Positions 7,646 through 14,703 of a DNA stretch of 40,293 nucleotides are shown here, piece by piece; position 1 is the first letter of the stretch, and each line of letters opens with the position of its first letter. Below the pieces are notes generated by a model, which searched no databases, was not told where the DNA came from, and saw nothing but the letters and a program-made list of their open reading frames with translations. Source of the stretch: Spirochaetia bacterium (GTDB taxonomy: Bacteria; Spirochaetota; Spirochaetia; Sphaerochaetales; Sphaerochaetaceae); NCBI GenBank assembly GCA_009930325.1, contig RZYO01000013.1, positions 1-40,293 of the forward strand. The letters run 5' to 3'. Made by a program: the position numbers and the translations under genes.

Positions 7646-8920
7646 TTATAAATTGATATCTAGAAATTTTATTGGGTTCTTACTTGCAAATAGTTCAATT
7701 TCTTCATCAGAAAATTGACTATTTTCGAATATATTAAAATATTGAGAATAAGATTTTACTTTAAATAAATTAACAGAAAAATCTGATCCAAATAAAGAAT
7801 GTTCAATAATATGTTGTTTTATATCTTTATTTTCTTCAAGATTTAAAAAGTTAATTAATTCATTATAAAATTGAGGGGTGCTTCCACTAAATGAAAAATC
7901 TAAATATACATTATCATATTTTTTCATTAAGCTTATTATATTATAAAACCAAGGACTTGTTGGAAGTCTCTCAGCTTTTCTTTTAATTAAGTTCTGGGCA
8001 ATAATTGAAGCAGTTGGGATATTGCTAAGTGAACTATATTGTTTTCCACTATGTGCAAAGTCAATTTTTAATGTTGGAAATTCTTTTAAAACAACTTCCC
8101 AGGATTGTGGATTAGTATATGCCCAAGCTTCTTTTGTTGGAATTGTTCTAAATCCTTGGTCATCGCAGTGGGTAATTATAGGAAGATTATTCTCAGTGCA
8201 AAATTGATAAATATATAATAGTTTATTTAATTCTGTTTTATCTTTTGGCCAAGGGTTTAACCCGAGGGGTGGGTAGAATTTGATTCCATAGAATTTCTTT
8301 TTAGAAGATTTATGATTATTTTGTGTGTGTGTTTTATTAATATATGTACTAATTAAGTCTTTTACAAATTCGAGTGAATGGGCAGGAGTATTAATTCCTA
8401 AAAGAGGGAAAAATTCTAAAATACCATCCTTATTGTATTTTTTATAATCTGAGAATGCGGTTAAAGTATCATCTATATATTTTAATATTTTCGTTTCTCT
8501 GCTAACAGGATAATATGCTTTACTAAAATCTTTATGATTGTTTGAAAAATCCATTAGCAAAGGAATTAGGGCAAACTTATCATATTCAATATTTCTAAAT
8601 TTCAATTTACCACTATATATATAAGGTGTATATTCTTCTTTTTCTTTTCCACTTAATTTATCGATGTATAATCCTTTTAAATCATTTTCAATCATTGAAA
8701 ATGTTTCTCCAATTGGTTTATCGAAAGCAAGTAAAAGATTTATGAGTTTGTTGTTTAATAGAGAGTAATTTCCTTTTTGGGTATCTAATATATAAGATGT
8801 AGAGAAGAAGCCACTTGTTAATAAATCAGCTATTCCTGAATTTAAAGAATAGATAGAACTAATAAAGTCTGGATGCTCCAAATTCATGGCATGCATATGG
8901 GAATCAAAGAAATATTTCAT
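7646..8920 (-). CDS. Amidohydrolase-like TIM-barrel protein
   Basis: A 424-residue protein with the landmarks of the metal-dependent amidohydrolase (amidohydrolase_2) superfamily: an N-terminal HxH motif (DSHMHAMN, His8 and His10), GIKFYPPLG near the middle, a strand ending in His (PIITHCDDQG), a second His strand (KIDFAHSG), and a C-terminal GSDFS that supplies the metal-binding Asp. Such enzymes hydrolyse or decarboxylate amide, ester or carboxylate substrates; the substrate here is not predictable. No signal peptide, so cytoplasmic. It is transcribed alone, toward the secreted-protein operon. No Shine-Dalgarno is visible, and TATAAT sits 6 nt before the ATG, suggesting a leaderless mRNA. 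Confidence 0.75.
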   Translation of the reverse strand: MKYFFDSHMHAMNLEHPDFISSIYSLNSGIADLLTSGFFSTSYILDTQKGNYSLLNNKLINLLLAFDKPIGETFSMIENDLKGLYIDKLSGKEKEEYTPYIYSGKLKFRNIEYDKFALIPLLMDFSNNHKDFSKAYYPVSRETKILKYIDDTLTAFSDYKKYNKDGILEFFPLLGINTPAHSLEFVKDLISTYINKTHTQNNHKSSKKKFYGIKFYPPLGLNPWPKDKTELNKLLYIYQFCTENNLPIITHCDDQGFRTIPTKEAWAYTNPQSWEVVLKEFPTLKIDFAHSGKQYSSLSNIPTASIIAQNLIKRKAERLPTSPWFYNIISLMKKYDNVYLDFSFSGSTPQFYNELINFLNLEENKDIKQHIIEHSLFGSDFSVNLFKVKSYSQYFNIFENSQFSDEEIELFASKNPIKFLDINL

Positions 8921-8926
8921 ATTTAA

Positions 8927-8956
8927 ATTATATAGATAAAATCAGATTTTTCGCAA
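8927..8956 (-). promoter_or_regulatory. Promoter placing transcription start at the amidohydrolase ATG
   Basis: On the minus strand, TTGCGA (8951-8956), an 18-nt spacer and a perfect TATAAT (8927-8932). Only 6 nt separate TATAAT from the ATG at 8920, which predicts a transcript beginning at or beside the start codon. Confidence 0.55.
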
Positions 8957-9166
8957 TTGGATATTAAATAAAATAATAAATATATATAAATATTAAAAAT
9001 GTCATAAGTATGTTACAAGTTGTAAATGATGGTATTTGGTTAGTTTTTAATTTATTAATTCTTTATAATATAAGGATTTATCTATGTTATAGCATATGAA
9101 TAACTCATTAAAATATATTATAAATATAGTTTTAAAAAATATTAAATAAAAAAAATAAAAAAAGTA

Positions 9167-9195
9167 TTGACATAAGAAACGCCATATTGTATATT
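9167..9195 (+). promoter_or_regulatory. Promoter of secreted paralogue 3
   Basis: TTGACA (9167-9172), a 17-nt spacer, TATATT (9190-9195). This is a strong sigma70-type match, identical in hexamers and spacing to the promoter at 7420-7448. An AAAAAATAAAAAAA-type tract lies just upstream and could act as an UP element. Confidence 0.75.
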
Positions 9196-9246
9196 TAGGA
9201 TGTAATCAATCAAAAAGAACAAACTTAAATTAAGGAGAAAATTATT

Positions 9247-9828
9247 ATGAAGAAAAAATTAATAACATTATTAGCTCTAGTAGCTATCGTATCAGGAGTT
9301 GCTTTTGCAGTTCAAGAAGTTGGCACAGCAGATAGTTATACAGATCCAGGATTTACAACTACTTCAACCTCAGAAGGTGCAGTTGTTGTTGCAGATGCAA
9401 AAAATATACCTTTTGTTTTTGAACTACAAGCCGATAATAATGGTTCCTGGATAGCTGCTGATGAGGAACAAGTATTTGATACTACTTGGAATGTAAGATC
9501 TGGCTTTACTGCTTCCTTTAGAATTTTAACTACTGATGGTACTCAATATAGTCCAAAATCTTTTAACATTGATATTGACGCAGCCCAATTAGTAAGTGGA
9601 GCTGGTGATTTAGCTGGAGCAGCTACTTTATCTGGTACTGTAGGTACTAATTTTACAGGATCTTTCACTCCATCTACGGGTAGATTTGCAATTGCTACAA
9701 AGGCAAATCATTATTATAATTCTGCTGACACTGATGCATTAACATTTAATGTAACATATGCAGCAACAGCCCAAGCACCAGCAGCACGTTATACAAGTGA
9801 TGTAACTGTTACTTATAACGCACTATAA
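9247..9828 (+). CDS. Secreted beta-sandwich protein, paralogue 3
   Basis: A 193-residue protein with a clear signal peptide (MKKKLITLLALVAIVSGVAFA, cleaved before VQE). The mature part is rich in Thr, Ala, Ser and Gly and poor in Lys and Arg, as in abundant surface or fibre proteins. VVVADAK (about residue 50) and the end (HYYNSADTDALTFNV, then AARYTSDVTVTYNAL) relate it to the two minus-strand proteins at 6115-7351. It has AAGGAG at 9232-9237, a near-consensus promoter and its own terminator, so it is probably a highly expressed single-gene unit. No named family was recognised; a pilin-like or coat role is only a guess from composition and expression signals. Confidence 0.8.
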   Translation: MKKKLITLLALVAIVSGVAFAVQEVGTADSYTDPGFTTTSTSEGAVVVADAKNIPFVFELQADNNGSWIAADEEQVFDTTWNVRSGFTASFRILTTDGTQYSPKSFNIDIDAAQLVSGAGDLAGAATLSGTVGTNFTGSFTPSTGRFAIATKANHYYNSADTDALTFNVTYAATAQAPAARYTSDVTVTYNAL

Positions 9829-9856
9829 GTATTAAATAAATTTTTTTAAATACAAA

Positions 9857-9882
9857 AGCTCCTTCAAATGAAGGAGTTTTTT
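9857..9882 (+). terminator. Terminator of secreted paralogue 3
   Basis: CTCCTTC / GAAGGAG (9859-9865 / 9870-9876) with a 4-nt loop, followed by T6. Confidence 0.85.
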
Positions 9883-9922
9883 AATGCCTAATACAATTGT
9901 TATTTTTAACAGGGAAAAGAAT

Positions 9923-9967
9923 ACCCTTCAATGTAATAGAATAAATATCTAATTAACATTGAAGGGT
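9923..9967 (-). terminator. Long-arm inverted repeat past the end of glnS
   Basis: ACCCTTCAATGT and ACATTGAAGGGT are perfect 12-bp arms with a 21-nt loop. On the minus strand the stem is followed by a T-rich but interrupted stretch (ATTCTTTTCC), so it may terminate glnS imperfectly. Confidence 0.45.
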
Positions 9968-10004
9968 TTATGTTTTATTATACAGTTATTAATATATTAA
10001 TTAA

Positions 10005-11705
10005 TTAATTAATACCCATTTTTTGTTTCATTTTTGCCCATGAATCTTTTAATGTAACAGTTCTGTTAAAGACTAAATGATCTGGAGAACTATCTTTACT
10101 ATCTATGCAGAAATAACCATTTCTAATAAATTGTAAATAATCACCAACTTTAGCTTCATTGATATAAGGTTCAATCATAGCGTCTTCAATAATTACTAAT
10201 GATTCAGGATTTAAATCATCTAAATAATTACCAGTATCTTTACCTGGGTATTCGGTGTTAAATAACTTATCATATAATCTAACTTCAGCTTTAGCTGCAT
10301 GTTTTACTGATACCCAATGGCTTGTTCCTCTAACTTTTCTTAAATCAGGGGTTGTTCCACCTCTACTTTCTGGATCATAAGTACAATGAACAACAGTAAC
10401 TTTTCCATCTTCATCTTTCTCATAACTAGTTGCTGTAACATAATAAGTATATTTAAGACGAATTTCATTTCCAGGATATAATCTATGGTATTTTCTTGGA
10501 GGAACTTCCATAAAGTCTTCTCTTTCAATATAAACTTCTCTTGAGAAAGGAATCATATGAACTGGAGAATTTGGATCTTCAGGATTATCGATTGCTTCAA
10601 AATATTCTACTTTATCTTCTGGATAGTTATCGATTACAAGTTTAATAGGATCTAAAATAGCCATAATTCTAGTAGCTCTCTTATTTAAATCTTCTCTAAC
10701 ACAGAATTCCATAAGTGAATAATCTACAACACCTTCAGTTTTTGCAACTCCAACTCTATCAATAAAATCTCTCATTGATTCAGGAGAATAACCTCTTCTT
10801 CGAACCCCACTTACAGTTGGCATTCTTGGATCATCCCAACTATCAACAATTTTTAGATTAACTAAATTAAGTAATCTTCTTTTACTCATTAACATATAGT
10901 TAATATTTAATCTTGCAAATTCATATTGATGAGGAGCGTGTTTGATTCCATCTATTTCTGTTGCCCAATCGTAAGCAGGGCGATGGTCTTCAAATTCCAA
11001 AGTACAAATAGAGTGAGTAATATTTTCAATTGCGTCACTAATTGGATGTGTATAATCATACATAGGATAAATACACCATTTATCACCTGTTCTAGGGTGT
11101 GATGCAAATTTAATTCTATATAAAGCGGGGTCTCTTAAGTTAATATTAGGAGAAGCCATATCAATTTTTGCTCTTAGAGTATATTTACCTTCAGGATGTT
11201 TACCATCTTTCATTTCTAAAAATAGTTTTAAGTTTTCACTAACACTTCTATCTCTATCAGGAGAGTTCTTTCCTGGTTCTGTTAAAGTACCACGATATTC
11301 TCTCATTTGTTCAGGAGTTAATGAATCAACATAAGCTTTTCCATCTTTAATTAGATTTACTGCTATTTCGAATAGTTGATCATAATAATCAGAAGCATAA
11401 TACTCATAGTCACCCCAATCAAAACCTAACCATTTAATGTCTTCTTTGATTGATTCAATGTATTCAACGTCTTCTTTTGTAGGATTTGTGTCATCTAGTC
11501 TTAGGTGACATCTTCCACCATATTTCTGTGCTAAACCAAAGTTTAAACAAATTGATTTAATATGGCCAATATGTAGATAGCCATTAGGTTCTGGTGGGAA
11601 TCGTGTGATAATTTCATTATTAGGAACACGATTATTATTTAAATCATCTTCTATGATTTTTTCAAGAAAGTTTAGAGGTTTGTCTTTTTTTTCTTCTAAC
11701 TCCAT
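10005..11705 (-). CDS. glnS: Glutamine-tRNA ligase
   Basis: A 566-residue class I aminoacyl-tRNA synthetase that charges tRNA-Gln with glutamine. It has the GlnRS-type first signature PPEPNGYLHIGH (HIGH at residues 45-48), the LRLDDTNP segment after it, the second signature MSKRR (273-277), and a full C-terminal beta-barrel anticodon-binding region (from about residue 340, e.g. RKYHRLYPGNEIRLK). Length is normal. The presence of GlnRS means Gln-tRNA can be made directly. The start has AAAGGA 9 nt upstream. A short GC-rich palindromic leader lies immediately before the ribosome site. Confident assignment over GluRS because of the PPEPNGYLH signature and the C-terminal barrel. Confidence 0.97.
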   Translation of the reverse strand: MELEEKKDKPLNFLEKIIEDDLNNNRVPNNEIITRFPPEPNGYLHIGHIKSICLNFGLAQKYGGRCHLRLDDTNPTKEDVEYIESIKEDIKWLGFDWGDYEYYASDYYDQLFEIAVNLIKDGKAYVDSLTPEQMREYRGTLTEPGKNSPDRDRSVSENLKLFLEMKDGKHPEGKYTLRAKIDMASPNINLRDPALYRIKFASHPRTGDKWCIYPMYDYTHPISDAIENITHSICTLEFEDHRPAYDWATEIDGIKHAPHQYEFARLNINYMLMSKRRLLNLVNLKIVDSWDDPRMPTVSGVRRRGYSPESMRDFIDRVGVAKTEGVVDYSLMEFCVREDLNKRATRIMAILDPIKLVIDNYPEDKVEYFEAIDNPEDPNSPVHMIPFSREVYIEREDFMEVPPRKYHRLYPGNEIRLKYTYYVTATSYEKDEDGKVTVVHCTYDPESRGGTTPDLRKVRGTSHWVSVKHAAKAEVRLYDKLFNTEYPGKDTGNYLDDLNPESLVIIEDAMIEPYINEAKVGDYLQFIRNGYFCIDSKDSSPDHLVFNRTVTLKDSWAKMKQKMGIN

Positions 11706-11720
11706 TTTTTTCCGTCCTTT

Positions 11721-11750
11721 GCCCTTTCAAAGGGGCCTTTAACTAAGGGC
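11721..11750 (-). promoter_or_regulatory. GC-rich palindromic leader of glnS
   Basis: Overlapping palindromes stand out from the AT-rich surroundings: CCCTTT-C-AAAGGG (11722-11734), AAAGG-GG-CCTTT, and outer arms GCCCTT (11721-11726) with AAGGGC (11745-11750). These pairings are mutually exclusive, and the region abuts the glnS Shine-Dalgarno (11715-11720). Function not known. Confidence 0.35.
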
Positions 11751-11820
11751 AATAATAGCATGAGGGGCTAATTAAAGAAAAGTATTTAAAGAGAAAACCT
11801 TATTAAATAAATATAAAATA

Positions 11821-12288
11821 TTATTTTTTAATATATAAAAAGTTAGTAATTTTAATAAAATCTTTGTTATTGAAATAATATCCAAATGAAATTGCATCTT
11901 TTGCAGCAGAAAGAGTAGTTTTAGCAATTAAATCTTTGTCGATATAAAAACTAAAATTATCAACATCTCTATGGATAGATATATTTATACTATCATTATT
12001 TTCAATATATTTTTTATCTAAAAAGGTTTCAGTGATATATCCATTATTTGAAGAAACAATTGAAATATTTTCATCGATAGAGACAGAAATAAAAGTTTTT
12101 TCGCTTATTGAGACAATAATGGAAAAATCCTTAGAATTTAGTGATATAGTATTTGAAAATTCAAAATTTTCATCGCTAACTGCTAAGAAGTAACTATCCT
12201 TTGCTTTTGCTTCAAATCTATTGTAACTAAGGTTTTTTATATAACCTTTATTAATCCAATTCATTTCTCTAGGTGTTATTTTTTTCAT
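11821..12288 (-). CDS. Unknown beta-rich protein
   Basis: A 155-residue protein I do not recognise. It has no signal peptide or membrane segment. It looks like a run of beta strands with many Ser, Asn, Ile and Phe (for example NDSINISIHRDVDNFSFYID), compatible with a jelly-roll or concanavalin-like fold, as in DUF1961- or DUF1349-type proteins; this is inference from pattern only. An ATG at 12297 is also in frame, but TATAAT ends 1 nt before it and the predicted transcription start (about 12292) lies downstream, so ATG 12288 is the better start. It lies 115 nt upstream of glnS on the same strand, with no clear terminator between. Confidence 0.6.
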   Translation of the reverse strand: MKKITPREMNWINKGYIKNLSYNRFEAKAKDSYFLAVSDENFEFSNTISLNSKDFSIIVSISEKTFISVSIDENISIVSSNNGYITETFLDKKYIENNDSINISIHRDVDNFSFYIDKDLIAKTTLSAAKDAISFGYYFNNKDFIKITNFLYIKK

Positions 12289-12298
12289 ATCAAACATG

Positions 12299-12327
12299 AT
12301 TATAAAAAACTATGACTAATAGTGCAA
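12299..12327 (-). promoter_or_regulatory. Promoter of the unknown beta-rich gene
   Basis: On the minus strand, TTGCAC (12322-12327), a 17-nt spacer and a perfect TATAAT (12299-12304). The predicted start of transcription is about 4 nt before the ATG at 12288, giving a near-leaderless mRNA. Confidence 0.6.
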
Positions 12328-12395
12328 TATAGTATACATTGTAATATAATTATAATTGATTTAAAATAATTTAAAAAAATTAAATAGAGGTATAT

Positions 12396-13346
12396 ATGGT
12401 TTTTATTATAGGTGAATATGTAATTGATTTAATTGATGATGGAGAATCTAAATACTCACGTTATTTAGGTGGTTGTGGATTAAATTGCGCAGTAGCTTGT
12501 GTAAATCAAAATGTAGCTACATCTTTTATATCTCCAATATCAGAAGATGAGAATGGTAAAAAAGTTGTAAATTATCTAGTAGAAAAAGAAATATTATTTG
12601 ACCCAGATTTGTGTAATAATAAGGCTCCTTCAACATTAGCTTTAGCAACAATTGATGAAAATGGAGCTGCTAAATACGACTTTTATCTAAAAAATACTGC
12701 CTCTATGGTTTTAAGTAGCGAAGAATTATTAAATACACTTTCAAATCACTCAGATATGAAAGCGGTTCATATTGCTTCTTTATCACTTTTGTTAAATCCT
12801 ACAAGTTCAGCAATATATGATGTTCTCTCCTTTGTAACACCTAGACCTGTTATTTTTGTTGACCCTAACATTAGAATTCAAGAAGTGGTAAAAATTCCAA
12901 ATTGGAAGAAAAAGTTGTTTAATTTTTTTGAATTAGCAAGAATAATTAAATTAAGTGATGAAGATTTATCCTTTATTTTCCCAGAAACAGAAATAAATCA
13001 AGCAATAGAAAACTTAAAAGAAATAAATAATGAAGCTCATATCATTTTAACAAAAGGGGAAAATGGTGCTTCTTGGTATACTCCAACTAATAAAATTTTT
13101 AATCAAGAAAACTATAAAGTAAAAGTTGTTGATACTGTAGGATCTGGGGATACTTTCTCTGGCTCTCTTTTGGCATATTTATCTAAGAATGGAGTATTTG
13201 GAGAGGATGGAGAAAGTCCAAAGTTTAGAATAAATGATGAAGTAATTGAAAAAGCATTAAAATATGCTTGTTTTAGTGCTTCTTTGAATTGCACAAAACA
13301 AGGTTGTAATCCTCCTACCTATAAAGAAGTTGAAGAAATTCTTTAA
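12396..13346 (+). CDS. PfkB family carbohydrate kinase, fructokinase-like
   Basis: A 316-residue ribokinase-fold sugar kinase. The N-terminal substrate lid carries YLGGCGLNCAVACVN (the usual GG-x-x-x-N-x-A motif), and the C-terminal PfkB signature is DTVGSGDTFSGSLL with the catalytic base Asp252 and the GSGD anion hole. It phosphorylates a sugar with ATP. Fructokinase is the closest guess by overall look, but ribose, 2-keto-3-deoxygluconate or nucleosides are alternatives that sequence reading cannot separate. The start is supported by a short GAGG 5 nt upstream. It lies upstream of htrA on the same strand, but a stem-loop (13365-13394) and a new promoter separate them. Cytoplasmic. Confidence 0.85.
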   Translation: MVFIIGEYVIDLIDDGESKYSRYLGGCGLNCAVACVNQNVATSFISPISEDENGKKVVNYLVEKEILFDPDLCNNKAPSTLALATIDENGAAKYDFYLKNTASMVLSSEELLNTLSNHSDMKAVHIASLSLLLNPTSSAIYDVLSFVTPRPVIFVDPNIRIQEVVKIPNWKKKLFNFFELARIIKLSDEDLSFIFPETEINQAIENLKEINNEAHIILTKGENGASWYTPTNKIFNQENYKVKVVDTVGSGDTFSGSLLAYLSKNGVFGEDGESPKFRINDEVIEKALKYACFSASLNCTKQGCNPPTYKEVEEIL

Positions 13347-13364
13347 AAATTGATTAATTATAAT

Positions 13365-13394
13365 AGCAAGTAAAACCTATTAGTTTTGCTTGCT
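13365..13394. other. Stem-loop between the sugar kinase and htrA
   Basis: AGCAAGTAAAAC and GTTTTGCTTGCT form a 12-bp stem with one G-T wobble and a 6-nt loop. No T tract follows on the plus strand, so termination is uncertain. It covers an in-frame TTG at 13390, which argues against that codon as the htrA start. Confidence 0.5.
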
Positions 13395-13414
13395 AAATGG
13401 TAGCTATTTATATA
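13386..13414 (+). promoter_or_regulatory. Candidate promoter of htrA-uvrB
   Basis: TTGCTT (13386-13391), a 17-nt spacer, TATATA (13409-13414). The predicted transcription start is about 5 nt before the ATG at 13426, and no Shine-Dalgarno is visible. Confidence 0.4.
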
Positions 13415-13425
13415 GACTTATTACT

Positions 13426-14703
13426 ATGAAAAGAAATTCAAAAAGTAAAATATTGAAAGCCATTGTAGCTTTTTTTTCAATATTATTTATCGTCATATTT
13501 GCTATTTTTCTATATTCTTGGTCATCTAAATTATCAAAAGAATATAAAAAAGATCAGTTGAGAGAAAATGTTCAAGAATTGTTAAAATTAGAAGGTGAAA
13601 AAGGTCTTCTCTCCTTAGCTGGGGTAACTGTTAATGAGATTTTTTACAATGAAGATAGTATTTCTTTAGCTATCGATGATGGTTCTAACTGGTTATATAC
13701 AAGTGAAGAAATGCAAAATATAAAAGTATATGAAAAATGTAGTGATAGTGTTGTTCATATCTCAGGTAATTCTAAAACTAGTGATGTTATCTCTTATGAT
13801 AAAACAAATACAACTGGTAGTGGTGTTATTATCTCTTCAAAAGGAGATATTTTAACAAACTATCATGTAATAGAAGATATAAACACTATAATAGTAACTC
13901 TTGCAGATGGCACTTCATATACTGCAAATATAATTGGAATTGATGAAGTTGATGATATTGCCTTAATAAAAATTGATGTAGATAAGAAAAAGATATCACC
14001 TATTGAATTAGGTAGAAGCTTTAACTTAAAAGTAGGTCAAAAAGTATATGCTATTGGAAATCCTTTTGGTTACGATAGAACTCTTACTACTGGTATTATA
14101 AGTGGACTTGATAGAGCTGTTCAAACAAGTGATGGTGGAGTAATTATGTCTATGCTACAGACAGATGCTTCAATTAATCCAGGTAATAGTGGTGGTCCTT
14201 TAATTAATTCTCACAGTCAAATGATAGCTATGAATACATCTGTTTATAATGAGAATGGACAATCAGGGATGAACTTTGCAATTCCAATAGATACAATTCT
14301 TTCAATAATACCAGATTTACTTACTTATGGAAAAGTAATGAGAGGTTGGATTGATATTATTCCAGTACAATTAACAAAACAACTATCTGAATATGCTAAA
14401 TTAAAAGTAACAGAGGGCGTTTTAATTAGCCAAGTGGTTCCAAAAGGAAAGGCTGAAGAAGCTGGTTTACTTGGTGGTGATGTGAAAATTTCCTATGGTG
14501 CATCTACTCTTTATCTAGGGGGAGATGTTATTACCAAAATAAATAATATTCCAATTAAAACATATAGTGATTATTATAATGCATTATTATCAACTAGAAT
14601 GGGTGATAAAATTAAGGTAATAATTAATAGAAATGGGAAAGAAATAGAGAAAACTGTTGAATTAGTTAATAGAAGTGAAGATATTGATAAGGTTTTAAGA
14701 TAA
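13426..14703 (+). CDS. htrA: HtrA/DegP-type serine protease with PDZ domain
   Basis: A 425-residue trypsin-like protease. An N-terminal membrane anchor (about residues 9-30) leaves the protease domain outside the cytoplasm. The catalytic triad is visible: His147 (TNYHVIE), Asp177 (DDIALIKI) and Ser255 (GNSGGPL), the latter preceded by QTDASINPGNSG. A single C-terminal PDZ domain starts near residue 305 (about VMRGWIDI) and includes GVLISQVVPKGKAEEAGL. It degrades or refolds damaged envelope proteins. I chose ATG 13426; an in-frame TTG at 13390 lies in a stem-loop and lacks a ribosome site. Its TAA overlaps the uvrB ATG (TAATG), so the two are translationally coupled. Confidence 0.92.
   Translation: MKRNSKSKILKAIVAFFSILFIVIFAIFLYSWSSKLSKEYKKDQLRENVQELLKLEGEKGLLSLAGVTVNEIFYNEDSISLAIDDGSNWLYTSEEMQNIKVYEKCSDSVVHISGNSKTSDVISYDKTNTTGSGVIISSKGDILTNYHVIEDINTIIVTLADGTSYTANIIGIDEVDDIALIKIDVDKKKISPIELGRSFNLKVGQKVYAIGNPFGYDRTLTTGIISGLDRAVQTSDGGVIMSMLQTDASINPGNSGGPLINSHSQMIAMNTSVYNENGQSGMNFAIPIDTILSIIPDLLTYGKVMRGWIDIIPVQLTKQLSEYAKLKVTEGVLISQVVPKGKAEEAGLLGGDVKISYGASTLYLGGDVITKINNIPIKTYSDYYNALLSTRMGDKIKVIINRNGKEIEKTVELVNRSEDIDKVLR

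Larger units (their letters stand above)
8921..9246. other. AT-rich divergent intergenic region, 326 nt
   Basis: Between the divergent amidohydrolase and secreted-protein genes. Apart from the two promoters (8927-8956 minus and 9167-9195 plus) I see no gene, no convincing hairpin and no repeat. It holds many A and T tracts. Confidence 0.6.

Noticed and set aside
13390-13425. TTG start for htrA
   Set aside because: The codon is inside a stem-loop, has no ribosome site and adds a peptide before the membrane anchor.
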